Shown here one piece after another: positions 42,703 to 53,555 of a stretch of 64,000 nucleotides of DNA (position 1 is its first letter; each line of letters begins with the position of its first letter). The stretch comes from Paracoccus everestensis (GTDB lineage: Bacteria > Pseudomonadota > Alphaproteobacteria > Rhodobacterales > Rhodobacteraceae). The DNA is taken from assembly GCF_021491915.1 (NCBI RefSeq), contig NZ_CP090836.1:2652501-2716500 (forward strand), given 5' to 3'. A program made the translations under genes and the position numbers. The notes beneath the pieces were generated by a model. The model made no database searches, was not told the DNA's origin, and saw nothing but the letters and a program-made list of their open reading frames with translations.

Positions 42703-45261
42703 TCAGTGGGCCTGCGCTTCGGCCTCGGCCAGTTTCCGCAGGATGTCGCCGATCTGATAGGGTTTGCTGACAATGGGGGTGTTGGCAAAGCGGTCGGGCA
42801 GGCCGATGTCGCTGCCATAACCGGTGGCAAAGACAAAGGGGATGGCGCGGGCGCGCAGGGCCTCGGCCACGGGCAGGGAATTCTCGTCCGCCAGGTTCAC
42901 GTCTAGGACGGCCAGTTCGGGCGGATCGGCCTTGATCAGGGCCAGGCCGGCAGCGACCGTGGCCGCGCGTCCGGTGACCTGCAGGCCGTTGTCCTGCAAT
43001 TCCGCCTCGAGCGACATGGCGATCAGGGTTTGATCCTCGACCAGCAGCACGCGCCGCCCGGACAAGGGACCGACAGCCGCAACGACCGGCGCCTGGGGCC
43101 GCGCACGGGCAGCAGGGCCCGGATCGGCAAGACGCACGAAATCGGCGGGCAGCGTGAAAACGGCGGCGATCCCCTGCGGGCGATAGTCGATATGGGCCTT
43201 GCCTCCCAGGTCGAAGGGCAGCGATTGTTCGATCAGCGCGGTGCCAAAGCCCGACCGCTGCGGGGGCGTCAGCCCTTCCAGGCCATCCTCGGTCCAGCGG
43301 ATACGGCAATGACCGTCGCCGTCGAGGGACCAGTCCACCGACAGATGACCGCCCGGCCGCGACAAGGCACCGTATTTCGCGGCATTGGTCGCCATCTCGT
43401 GCAGGATCAGCGCCATGACCGAAAAGGCCCGCCCGTCCAGGGCAACCGCCGGTCCGTCCAGCCGGATCGGCTTGCCATCGCCCGCATAGGGACCAAGTTC
43501 CGCCCCCAGCAGGTCGGCCAGCAAGCCGCCCTGGTCGTCGCGGACCACCTGGTCATGGGCAAAGGCCAGGGCCTGGATGCGCCCGCGCAGGGCATCGGCG
43601 TAATCGCCCAGAACCTCGTCGTCCTTGGGCTTGCGGCTGACCAGCGACTGAATGATCGCCAGGATGTTCTTGACCCGGTGGTTCAGTTCCTGGTTCAGCA
43701 CGCGCTGCCGGACGGCGGCGCGGGTGCGTTCGTCGGCCAGAACCTCATTGTTGAACAACAGCACCTCAACCACGGCGATGCGCAGCGCCTCGGCAAAGCG
43801 GCGGTCGGCCTCGGACCAGGGGTGGCTCTTGCCGCGGACGGTTTCCTTCCAGATCGCGAAACTCTTGCGCGGGGTCAGGCGGTCGCCGAACTGGCCGGTG
43901 GCATAGATCTTGTTCGGATCGCCCGCCCAGTCCAGCGTCTGCACGGCTTCCTTGCGGAAGTAGAACAGGAAATCGCGCGGCCGCTTCGACAAGGGCACGA
44001 TCATCACCCCGGCGACATCCAACGGACCTGCATCGGACAGCAGGTCGGCCAGGCAGTCGGTATGAAACACCTGTGCCTCGGACAAGCCTTCGGCCAGGGC
44101 CAGGATCGGCGCGGCCTGGGCGGCGTCCGGGGCATGGCCCAAGGCGGTCCAGCAGCCGTCGAACCACATGGCGATGCCCTCGGCCGGGATCAGTTCCGCC
44201 AGGTTGGGCATCCGACTTTGCAGGGCCTGGCCCGCATCCTCGTTCCGGGTGACATTGACCAGCAGGTCGTCCAGTGCCCGGCGCGCGGCCAGTTCGGCGT
44301 CGCGCGCCTGCTTGCGGGTCAGTGCGTCCAGGTGCATCGAAAAGAACTCGCCCACCATTTCCGCCGCCGCGCGGTCGGCCATGGTCAGCACCTTGGGCGA
44401 GTAATGATGGCAGGCGATCAGCCCCCACAAGGCGCCGTCGATGATGATCGACACCGACATGGACGCGGCCACGCCCATGTTGCGCAGGTATTCGCAATGG
44501 ATGGGCGAAACGCTGCGCAGATGGGCATAGGACAAATCCAGCGGTTCGGCCTGCGGTCCCTGGGCCAGGATCGGCACCGGCACAAAGGACGCGTCGCCAA
44601 TCACCCGGATGGGATTGCGCAGATACAGGGCACGGGCCTGCTGGGGAATGTCGCCCGCCGGGAAATACTGGCCGCGAAAGCTTTCCTGTTCGTCCAGCTT
44701 GGCCTCGGCCACGACCTTGCCCGCACCGTCCTCGCCCAGTTGATAGACCATCACCCGGTCGTATCCCAGTTGCGCCTGCATCAGCATCGCCGCCTGGGCG
44801 ATCAGCCGTTCGGTATCCTCGGTGCGGCGCAACCGTTCGATCACCGTGCGCGACAGGCTGATGATCGTCCCCAGCCGGTCCGAGGCAGGCTCGAACTCGA
44901 TGATGGTCTGGCCCCGGAAGCGGTGAATGGTCACGTCCAGCACCTGTTCGTTCAGCAGGACGCCAAAAACCAGGGCCGGGCGCGGGTTCTGGCCCGACAT
45001 CGCCAGGGCGTTGAGCAGCCTGTGCGCGTGATCGGCTCCGATCACCTCGGTCAGGGACTGGCCCAGGGGATCGGCCGGCAGGTTCAGCATCATCGCCGCA
45101 TTGGCGGAACGGTAAACCACCCGGCGCGCGGCATTGTCGCAGGCCAGAAGGCAGCCATGGGGTTGGATGCTGCCGGGAATGTGGATCGGCTCGCGGTCGC
45201 AATTGGTCAGGTCGATAGGCTTGCCGACCAGGGATGCGTCAAAGGCGGCGTTCTCGTTCAT
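42703..45261 (-). CDS. bphP: Bacteriophytochrome with HWE histidine kinase and receiver domains
   Basis: An 852-aa red/far-red photoreceptor. Order: PAS with the biliverdin-binding Cys20 in LTNCDREPIHIPGSIQPHG; GAF with PAGDIPQQARALY and the chromophore-site SPIHCEYLRNMGV; PHY with the tongue motif TPRKSF; HWE kinase with ELNHRVKN phospho-acceptor region, Asn box HEMATNAAKYGAL and the W-x-E in RWTEDG; and a C-terminal receiver (LLVEDQTLIAMSLEAELQ, phosphorylated Asp in LAVLDVNL). The heme oxygenase that makes biliverdin is directly upstream with a 4-nt overlap. Its output partner is not in the window; the receiver may feed another pathway. Confidence 0.95.
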   Translation of the reverse strand: MNENAAFDASLVGKPIDLTNCDREPIHIPGSIQPHGCLLACDNAARRVVYRSANAAMMLNLPADPLGQSLTEVIGADHAHRLLNALAMSGQNPRPALVFGVLLNEQVLDVTIHRFRGQTIIEFEPASDRLGTIISLSRTVIERLRRTEDTERLIAQAAMLMQAQLGYDRVMVYQLGEDGAGKVVAEAKLDEQESFRGQYFPAGDIPQQARALYLRNPIRVIGDASFVPVPILAQGPQAEPLDLSYAHLRSVSPIHCEYLRNMGVAASMSVSIIIDGALWGLIACHHYSPKVLTMADRAAAEMVGEFFSMHLDALTRKQARDAELAARRALDDLLVNVTRNEDAGQALQSRMPNLAELIPAEGIAMWFDGCWTALGHAPDAAQAAPILALAEGLSEAQVFHTDCLADLLSDAGPLDVAGVMIVPLSKRPRDFLFYFRKEAVQTLDWAGDPNKIYATGQFGDRLTPRKSFAIWKETVRGKSHPWSEADRRFAEALRIAVVEVLLFNNEVLADERTRAAVRQRVLNQELNHRVKNILAIIQSLVSRKPKDDEVLGDYADALRGRIQALAFAHDQVVRDDQGGLLADLLGAELGPYAGDGKPIRLDGPAVALDGRAFSVMALILHEMATNAAKYGALSRPGGHLSVDWSLDGDGHCRIRWTEDGLEGLTPPQRSGFGTALIEQSLPFDLGGKAHIDYRPQGIAAVFTLPADFVRLADPGPAARARPQAPVVAAVGPLSGRRVLLVEDQTLIAMSLEAELQDNGLQVTGRAATVAAGLALIKADPPELAVLDVNLADENSLPVAEALRARAIPFVFATGYGSDIGLPDRFANTPIVSKPYQIGDILRKLAEAEAQAH

Positions 45262-45785
45262 GCAAGCGCCTTCACGTCATAAGCCCGCAGCGCAAGCCCA
45301 AAGACATCGCGCGCGGCGGATGCAGCCTGGGCCACGGGAAGGTCGGCCCCTTCCAGCCAGGCCAGGAACTGCCGCCAGCGCTGCGGCGATGCCGTCTGCG
45401 CCGCCAGGTGGCGGGCGCCGTGATCCGCCGTGAACCCCTGATCCACCGCGCGCCGCGCCAGCAGCCGCGCGCCCAGGGCCGATCCCTCCAGCACATAGCA
45501 GGCGGCGGCCTGAGCGGCGGGGCTTGCAAGGGAAGGGGGTGCGGGAACGTCGGGGCGCGGTTGGTCCAGATCCGCCAGATCCTGCGCGATCAGGGGGGCA
45601 AGCCGCTGCACCTGCCAGCCCTGATCGGCCAGAACGGGTTCGATGGCCGCGCGAAAGGCGTAGCTGCCCGACAGAAAGGCGCAATAGTCCGCAGGTTCGT
45701 CGAAAACGCCGATCGCCTCGTCCAGGCGGTCATGCAGATCACGCGTTTCGATCATCAGAACGCGGCGGAGGGAGCCGTCTGTCAT
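45258..45785 (-). CDS. bphO: Heme oxygenase for biliverdin supply (BphO-like)
   Basis: A 175-aa protein whose N-terminus reads SLRRVLMIETRDLHDRLDEA, matching the pattern in BphO/HemO proteins where the His of TxxLHxxLD binds heme iron. The remaining helices fit the all-alpha fold. It cleaves heme to biliverdin, the chromophore of the adjacent phytochrome, and the two genes overlap (ATGA). ATGs at 45809 and 45854 are alternative starts; none has a good ribosome-binding site, so the N-terminus is uncertain. Confidence 0.82.
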   Translation of the reverse strand: MTDGSLRRVLMIETRDLHDRLDEAIGVFDEPADYCAFLSGSYAFRAAIEPVLADQGWQVQRLAPLIAQDLADLDQPRPDVPAPPSLASPAAQAAACYVLEGSALGARLLARRAVDQGFTADHGARHLAAQTASPQRWRQFLAWLEGADLPVAQAASAARDVFGLALRAYDVKALA

Positions 45786-45867
45786 GAGGAAGCCGGGTTG
45801 CAGGTTCATATGGCCCAGACATAGCGGTCCTTGCAGAAATGCTGCAATAGGCAAATCCAGACAGGGG

Positions 45868-45883
45868 GTTAACGAAAGTTAAC
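45868..45883. promoter_or_regulatory. Paired GTTAAC palindromes upstream of bphO-bphP
   Basis: Two identical 6-bp palindromes, GTTAAC, are 10 bp apart centre to centre, hence on the same face of the helix, about 85 nt before the bphO start. They lie in the 110-nt gap to the neighbouring hydroxyacid dehydrogenase gene and differ from the GC-rich surroundings. They contain TTAAC half-sites like CtrA but spaced by 6, not 7. A dimeric regulator could bind here. Confidence 0.4.
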
Positions 45884-45895
45884 TGGCCGGGAAGC

Positions 45896-46807
45896 CTAGT
45901 AACCCCGCTGCCGGTCCACAAGATGCAGGACCGGCCGGCCTGCCATGGCGCGGCGCAGATTTTCGACCGCGACGGGGGCGGCGGTTTCCACGCGGGTTTC
46001 GGCGGCGATATGGGGGGTGACGGTCACGCGGGGATGGGACCAGAAGGGATGGCGGGGGGCCAGCGGCTCGGCGCGGAACACATCCAGCACCGCATGGCCC
46101 AGATGGCCCTTGTCCAAGGCCGCCAGCAGCGCGTCGTCATCCAGCACCGTGCCGCGTCCGGGATTGATCAGCCAGGCATCCTTGGGCAGCAGGGCAAGCT
46201 GGCCGGCATCCAGCAGGCCGCGGGTGTGCGGTGTATCGGGCAAAAGGGTGATCAGGATCTCGGCCTGCGACAAGGCCTGATCCAGGCCGTCGGAACGGAA
46301 GACCCGCACCCCCGGCACCGCGCGGCCCGAGGCGCTGAACCCAGCCAGCCGAAAGCCGATGCCGCCCAGCATCGCCGCCACGCTGCGGCCAAGCTCTCCC
46401 ATCCCCAGGATGGTCACCTGACGGGCATCGGCCAGGGGCGGGGTCAGGTCGTTGCGCCAAACGCCATCCTGGGCATAGGCGTCCATGCGAAGATGCGCGC
46501 GCATCGCCCAGCCGGTGCAATACTCCGCCATGCCCCGCGCCAGCCCGGGATCGACCATCCTTGCCAGGGGCTGGGTCAGCGTGGGGTTTGTCACGATGCG
46601 TTCGACCCCGGCCCACAGGCTTTGCACCAGACGCGCGTTCACGAAGGGCGACAAATCGCCGACCGGACCACCCGGCGCAAAGATGATCGCATCGATGCTG
46701 GCGGGATCGGCCTCGCGCACCAGGTCCATCTCGGGGGCAAGCCGGGTCAGGACGGTCGCCCAGTCGGGCCACAGCGAATCGGGGGCGGCGAACAGGACGC
46801 GCATCAT
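45896..46807 (-). CDS. D-2-hydroxyacid dehydrogenase, glyoxylate/hydroxypyruvate reductase A type
   Basis: A 303-aa enzyme. The NAD(P)-binding motif is VTILGMGELGRSVAAML, with the family catalytic residues in INPGRGTVLD (Arg), DVFRAEPL (Glu) and TPHIAAETR (His). The length and the N-terminal half resemble GhrA (about 310 aa). It reduces glyoxylate or hydroxypyruvate. The ATG overlaps the rodA stop by 4 nt; one codon later is an alternative ATG. It appears to be the last gene of the cell-shape operon, a link I consider incidental. Confidence 0.86.
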   Translation of the reverse strand: MMRVLFAAPDSLWPDWATVLTRLAPEMDLVREADPASIDAIIFAPGGPVGDLSPFVNARLVQSLWAGVERIVTNPTLTQPLARMVDPGLARGMAEYCTGWAMRAHLRMDAYAQDGVWRNDLTPPLADARQVTILGMGELGRSVAAMLGGIGFRLAGFSASGRAVPGVRVFRSDGLDQALSQAEILITLLPDTPHTRGLLDAGQLALLPKDAWLINPGRGTVLDDDALLAALDKGHLGHAVLDVFRAEPLAPRHPFWSHPRVTVTPHIAAETRVETAAPVAVENLRRAMAGRPVLHLVDRQRGY

Positions 46808-47943
46808 CGCGGCCTGTGAACATGGGCGGCCTGAACCAGCCCGAAGCCCAGCATCAGGATCATCAAGGATGTCCCGCCATAGCTGACCAGCGGCAAGGGC
46901 GATCCCTTGGCGGGCAGCATCCCCATCACGGTCGCCATGTTGATCGCGAAATACAGAAAGAACGTTCCGCTGATGCCCACGGTGATCAGGGCCGCGAAAC
47001 GATCGCGGTTGGTCAGCGCGGAATACAGGCAAAAGCCGATGATCAGGGTGTAGAGGCCCAACAGGGACATGGCCCCTACGAAGCCGAATTCCTCGGCCAG
47101 GACGGTGAAGATGAAATCGGTGTGCTTTTCGGGCAGGAAGTTCAGCCGCGATTGCGTGCCCTGCATGAAGCCCCGCCCCGACCAGCCGCCCGATCCCAGG
47201 GCGATCTGGCTTTGGATGATGTTGTATCCCGCGCCCAAAGGGTCGGCGGTCGGGTCCAGAAAGGTGTCGATGCGCCGGAACTGATAATCCTTGAGCAACT
47301 GCCAGTCCGTGCCGCGGCTTTTCAGCACGGTCACCACCAGCCCCACGGCGGCAGCGATCACGGCGGCGAAATACCACAAGGACACGCCTGCCGCGAACAT
47401 CAGGATGCCGCCGCCTGCCACCAGCATGATCGAGGTGCCCAGGTCGGGCTGGATCAGCACCAGCGCCGTCGGGGCCAGGATCAGGACCACCGGGATCAGC
47501 ACCCACAAGGGCCGTGAAACCCGGTGGGGGGCCAGCCAGTCGTAATAGGCCGCCAGCAGCAGCACGAGCGAGATCTTCATCAGCTCGGACGGTTGCAGGC
47601 GGATCGGGCCGATGTCAATCCAGCGTTGCGCGCCCATGCCGATTTCGCCCACCAGTTCCACCGCGACCAGAAGCAGGAAGCAGCAGACATAGGCGGGGAT
47701 GGAAATGCCGCGCCAGAACCACATCGGCACAAAGGCCAGGGCGATCATGATCACCATGCCTGCGGCAAAGCGATACATCTGCGGCTCGGCCCAGGTGTCC
47801 ACCCTGCCCCCGGCGACCGAAACCAGCATCAGGAACCCGATCGAGGCCACGGCGGCGATCAGGAAGACCAGCGGCCAGTTCAGATACAGGATCTTGCGGA
47901 TGCCGGTCGGTGTCTGGGCGACGGAATAGTCAAGATAGGACAT
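46804..47943 (-). CDS. rodA: Rod-shape peptidoglycan glycosyltransferase RodA
   Basis: A 379-aa SEDS-family protein with ten membrane segments. The family features are GAQRWIDIGPIRLQPSELMKISLVL, LIQPDLGTSIMLVAGGGILMF and, at the end, GMLPAKGSPLPLVSYGGTSLMILMLGFGLV. It polymerises glycan strands with its partner PBP2, encoded 5 nt upstream. The start at 47943 is chosen by spacing to the mrdA stop. Confidence 0.95.
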   Translation of the reverse strand: MSYLDYSVAQTPTGIRKILYLNWPLVFLIAAVASIGFLMLVSVAGGRVDTWAEPQMYRFAAGMVIMIALAFVPMWFWRGISIPAYVCCFLLLVAVELVGEIGMGAQRWIDIGPIRLQPSELMKISLVLLLAAYYDWLAPHRVSRPLWVLIPVVLILAPTALVLIQPDLGTSIMLVAGGGILMFAAGVSLWYFAAVIAAAVGLVVTVLKSRGTDWQLLKDYQFRRIDTFLDPTADPLGAGYNIIQSQIALGSGGWSGRGFMQGTQSRLNFLPEKHTDFIFTVLAEEFGFVGAMSLLGLYTLIIGFCLYSALTNRDRFAALITVGISGTFFLYFAINMATVMGMLPAKGSPLPLVSYGGTSLMILMLGFGLVQAAHVHRPR

Positions 47944-47948
47944 GACGA

Positions 47949-49889
47949 TCAGGCCCGCGTCAGCCGGGGCGCATCCGGCGTGAACAGGTGCATGGCGTTG
48001 TGGCGTTCTTCCATCGCATCGCGCTGATCGCCGGGCACGGCGTCCAGCGGCGGCAACCCGTCCGCCAGGGCGAACAGCATGATGTCGCGCGCGACCGGCG
48101 CGGCCACCGCCGATCCGCCGCCGCCATGTTCGACAACCACCGACGCCGCATAGCGCGGCGCGTCGAACGGCGCGTAACAGACGAACAGCGCGTGGTCGCG
48201 CCGATTCCAAGGCAGTTGGTCGTTCGACACCACCCCGCGCGCGCGTTCGGCGGCAGTGATGTTGCGAACCTGGCTGGTGCCGGTCTTGCCCGCCATGCGC
48301 CAGTCCTCGCGGGTGATGCGCATCCGCCGGGCGGTGCCGCTTTCGGAATTCATCACCGCGTCCATTCCCATCCGCGCGATGCGCAGGAACCCCGGATCCA
48401 ACCCCAGGTCCGGAAAATCGGGGACCGGCTGCGCCACCCCGTCGATAGCGCGCACCAGCCGGGGCCGAACCTCGCGCCCTGTCGCGATGCGCGCGGTCAT
48501 CACCGCCAGTTGCAGCGGCGAGGCCAGGACATAGCCCTGGCCGATCGAGGCGTTCAGGCTGTCGCCCACCTGCCAGGTCTGGCCATATCGCGCCTGTTTC
48601 CAGGCCCGGTCCGGCGCGATGCCTTCGGCCACGGCGGACATGGGCAAATCGTGGCGCTGGCCCAGCCCCAGCCTGCGGGCCATGGCGGCGATCCGGTCGA
48701 TGCCGACCTTTTGGGCCAGTTCGTAATAATAAACGTCGCAACTGTGCGACAGGCTGGTCACCGCATCGACGCTGCCATGACCGCCCCGGCGCCAGCAATG
48801 AAAGCGCCGCCCGCCGACCTCGGTATGGCCGGGGCAGTAAAAGCGCGTTCCGGCATTGATCACGCCCGATTCTAGCCCTGCCAGCAGCGTGACCATCTTG
48901 AAGGTCGATCCCGGCGGATAAACGCCCTGCACCGTCTTGTCGGCTAGGGGACGGTGGTCGTGGTTCATCAGCGCCTTGTAATCGGGCGACGAGATTCCCC
49001 GCACGAACTTGTTGGGATCGAAACTGGGCGACGAACAGATCGTCAGGATGTCACCCGTCTGCACGTCGATCACGACGGCAGCCGCGCTTTCCTGCCCCAA
49101 GCGTTGGGCGGCATAATTCTGCAACCGCGCGTCCAGGGACATCTGGACGGTGGCGCCCTGATCGCCCTCCTGGCGCGACAGCTGGCGCATCTCGCGGCCG
49201 GCGCTGTTCACCTCGACCCGGCGCTGACCGGCTTTGCCGCGCAGGTGATCCTCCAGCCGGGCCTCGAAGCCGACCTTGCCCAACTGGAACTCGGGCAGCA
49301 TCAGGACGGGATCGGGGTCTTCGATCTTGGACAGGTCGTAATCGGACACAGGCCCGACATAGCCCAGTACATGGGCCATGTCGCCCGCGCGGGGATAAAC
49401 GCGCGACAGGCCCGATTCCGGTGTGATTCCGGCCAGAGAAGGCGCGTTGACGGCGATGGAACCGAACTGCTCCCAGGTCAGCCGGTCCGCCAGGACGATG
49501 GGCGTGACCGCGCTGCGCTTGGAAAATTCTTCCAGAAGCTCGGCCATGCGGTCGTCGCTGATGGGGATCAGCCGGGCCAGCCGGCGCAGGACGGGTTCCA
49601 CATCGCCGCCTGCTTCCTCTCGGGTCAGGGTGACACGGTAATTCTGCTCGTTGCCCGCGATGACGATGCCGTTGCGGTCATGGATCAGGCCGCGCGCGGG
49701 CACCAGCAGGCGGATCTTGATGGAATTGCCGTCGGCCAGCATCCGGTATTGCTCGGCCTGCTCGACCTGCATCGAGCGCAGCTTCAAGGCCAGCGTCGTC
49801 ACCACGCCCAGCTGGATGCCCCCCAGCAACAGCCCCCGGCGGCCGATGCCCCCACCTGTTTCGCCCGTCTGGCGCGGCGTTCTGGTCAT
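47949..49889 (-). CDS. mrdA: Penicillin-binding protein 2 (transpeptidase MrdA)
   Basis: A 646-aa PBP2 with one N-terminal membrane helix (RRGLLLGGIQLGVVTTLALKL) and the pedestal domain. The transpeptidase domain has PGSTFK (active-site Ser), the SxN-equivalent SCD in SLSHSCDVYYYELAQKVG and AGKTGTSQVRN (KTG). It cross-links peptidoglycan made by RodA during elongation. It overlaps the mreD stop by 4 nt. Confidence 0.95.
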   Translation of the reverse strand: MTRTPRQTGETGGGIGRRGLLLGGIQLGVVTTLALKLRSMQVEQAEQYRMLADGNSIKIRLLVPARGLIHDRNGIVIAGNEQNYRVTLTREEAGGDVEPVLRRLARLIPISDDRMAELLEEFSKRSAVTPIVLADRLTWEQFGSIAVNAPSLAGITPESGLSRVYPRAGDMAHVLGYVGPVSDYDLSKIEDPDPVLMLPEFQLGKVGFEARLEDHLRGKAGQRRVEVNSAGREMRQLSRQEGDQGATVQMSLDARLQNYAAQRLGQESAAAVVIDVQTGDILTICSSPSFDPNKFVRGISSPDYKALMNHDHRPLADKTVQGVYPPGSTFKMVTLLAGLESGVINAGTRFYCPGHTEVGGRRFHCWRRGGHGSVDAVTSLSHSCDVYYYELAQKVGIDRIAAMARRLGLGQRHDLPMSAVAEGIAPDRAWKQARYGQTWQVGDSLNASIGQGYVLASPLQLAVMTARIATGREVRPRLVRAIDGVAQPVPDFPDLGLDPGFLRIARMGMDAVMNSESGTARRMRITREDWRMAGKTGTSQVRNITAAERARGVVSNDQLPWNRRDHALFVCYAPFDAPRYAASVVVEHGGGGSAVAAPVARDIMLFALADGLPPLDAVPGDQRDAMEERHNAMHLFTPDAPRLTRA

Positions 49890-50416
49890 CGGGCGAACCT
49901 CATCTGCTCGGCCAAGGCGGGTGTGGTGCGGCGCAGCCCGAACACGATCCGCGCGGCCAGGACGACCAGCGGATAGGCGGCGACCGTGGCAATGAAATGC
50001 AGGATCACCTGACCCAGGGCCGGAACCGGCATCATGAACAGCACCTGTATGATACGATAAGCCAGCATCATCATGCCCATCAGGATGGCTGTGCGCAGCC
50101 ATTCAACCATGAATGGCGCATCGCGCCAACGGGCTTCACGCAAGCGTGCAGCCTCGGATCCGGCCAAGACGATGGCGGCCCAAAGGCCAAGGGGCTGGAA
50201 CAGGATGATGCCCTGGAGGACAAAGACCAGGGCGATCACCGGTGCGGCCAACTGGTCGGGGCGGCGCAGCACCCAGGCCAGCACAAGGCACAGTTCCAGA
50301 TCCGCGCCCGGCCAGCGGGTCGCCCCCGCCGACAAGGGCAGCAGCCGCAGGAACAGCAGCACCGCCATGGCCGCGCAGAACAGGACCGTGCCGATCAGCA
50401 TCTGCCGGTTCATCAT
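49886..50416 (-). CDS. mreD: Rod-shape-determining protein MreD
   Basis: A 176-aa membrane protein with five to six hydrophobic segments. MreD has little sequence conservation; the identity follows from size, hydrophobicity and position between mreC and mrdA. It links MreC to the Rod complex. It starts with ATGATG overlapping the mreC stop. Confidence 0.85.
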   Translation of the reverse strand: MMNRQMLIGTVLFCAAMAVLLFLRLLPLSAGATRWPGADLELCLVLAWVLRRPDQLAAPVIALVFVLQGIILFQPLGLWAAIVLAGSEAARLREARWRDAPFMVEWLRTAILMGMMMLAYRIIQVLFMMPVPALGQVILHFIATVAAYPLVVLAARIVFGLRRTTPALAEQMRFAR

Positions 50417-51348
50417 TCGGTGCCCGTCGCCAAAGGATCCGAGGCCACCGCCGCCTCGACCGGCGAGGCGGGCATCTGCGGGCCGATCAGGCCCCGGTCG
50501 CCGGGCGCGATCACCGCGCCGCTGTCGACCACGGTTTCAGCCGGATGGGACCGCAGCACGCGCAGGAATTCCAGCCGTCCGTAATCGGCGGCCAGCCGCA
50601 GCCGGATCCGCCCGTCGCTGCCCTGGACCGCCTGCCCTGCCAGCAGCCCCGGCGGGAACACGCCCCCGTCGCCCGAGGTGACGACCCGGTCGCCGGGGCG
50701 CACATTGTCCGGCATCTCGATGAAATCCAGGAACGGCAACGGCGTGTTGTCCCCGGTCAGCAGCGCCTTTTCACCCGAAGGCTGGACAGATACCGGAATG
50801 CGCGACGACGGGTCGGTCAGCAGCACCACGCGGCTGGTCCGCTTGCCCACGCCGGAAATCCGGCCAACCAGCCCCAGCCCGTCCATCGTGGCCCAGCCTT
50901 CGACGATGCCGTCATCCGTGCCCACGTTCAGCAGGACCGACTGCCGAAAGGCCGACCCGCTGTCCACCATCACCCTGCCCGTGACACTGGTCAGGGCCGG
51001 GTCGATGCGGACATTGTTCAGCGCCATCAGCTTGGAATTTTCCTGTTCCAGCTGGACGGCGGCTTCCTTCCAGGCCTGCATCTTCTGCAATTCGCGGCGC
51101 AGTTCCTGGTTCTGTTCATAGATCCGGGCATAGGACTGGAACCCGCCGATCATCTGGCTGGCTTTCGTCACGGGGGCCATGGCCCAGCCGAAACCCGGCA
51201 CCACCCGGTCGACGATGGCGATGCGCATCGCCTCGGCCCGGGGACTGTCGATGCGCCAGAACAGGAACAGCGCGACCAGCACAAGGGTCATCAGCGCGAT
51301 CAGCACGCGCCGCACCGGTGTGGTGAAGTCTGGACCCTTGCGTGCCAT
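50413..51348 (-). CDS. mreC: Rod-shape-determining protein MreC
   Basis: A 311-aa protein. One membrane helix (VRRVLIALMTLVLVALFLFWRI) is followed by a coiled coil (about 75-110, YARIYEQNQELRRELQKMQAW) and the two periplasmic beta domains (VDSGSAFRQSVLLNVGTDDGI, then VGRISGVGKRTSRVVLLTDPSSRIPV). It scaffolds PBP2 and RodA. It lies 28 nt after mreB. Confidence 0.93.
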   Translation of the reverse strand: MARKGPDFTTPVRRVLIALMTLVLVALFLFWRIDSPRAEAMRIAIVDRVVPGFGWAMAPVTKASQMIGGFQSYARIYEQNQELRRELQKMQAWKEAAVQLEQENSKLMALNNVRIDPALTSVTGRVMVDSGSAFRQSVLLNVGTDDGIVEGWATMDGLGLVGRISGVGKRTSRVVLLTDPSSRIPVSVQPSGEKALLTGDNTPLPFLDFIEMPDNVRPGDRVVTSGDGGVFPPGLLAGQAVQGSDGRIRLRLAADYGRLEFLRVLRSHPAETVVDSGAVIAPGDRGLIGPQMPASPVEAAVASDPLATGTE

Positions 51349-51376
51349 TCAGGCGACCCCTGCCCGGCCGCGCCGC

Positions 51377-53473
<2,097 letters not shown>

Positions 53474-53555
53474 TCAAAGCACCTAGCAAGGTCGCCCCCT
53501 TCGGGAAAGGCAGACCTGCGCAAGGAGCGGGCTTCCTTGTCCCGCCCCCTCGCGA

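Noticed and set aside
43030..45282. A 750-codon open frame on the plus strand opposite the bacteriophytochrome gene
   Set aside because: It is antisense to a gene with full domain structure, and its product is rich in Arg, Gln, His and Gly without recognisable motifs. Such frames are common opposite GC-rich genes.
45868..45883. A standard CtrA box before bphO
   Set aside because: The TTAA cores are separated by 6 nt, not 7. Kept only as an undefined paired palindrome.
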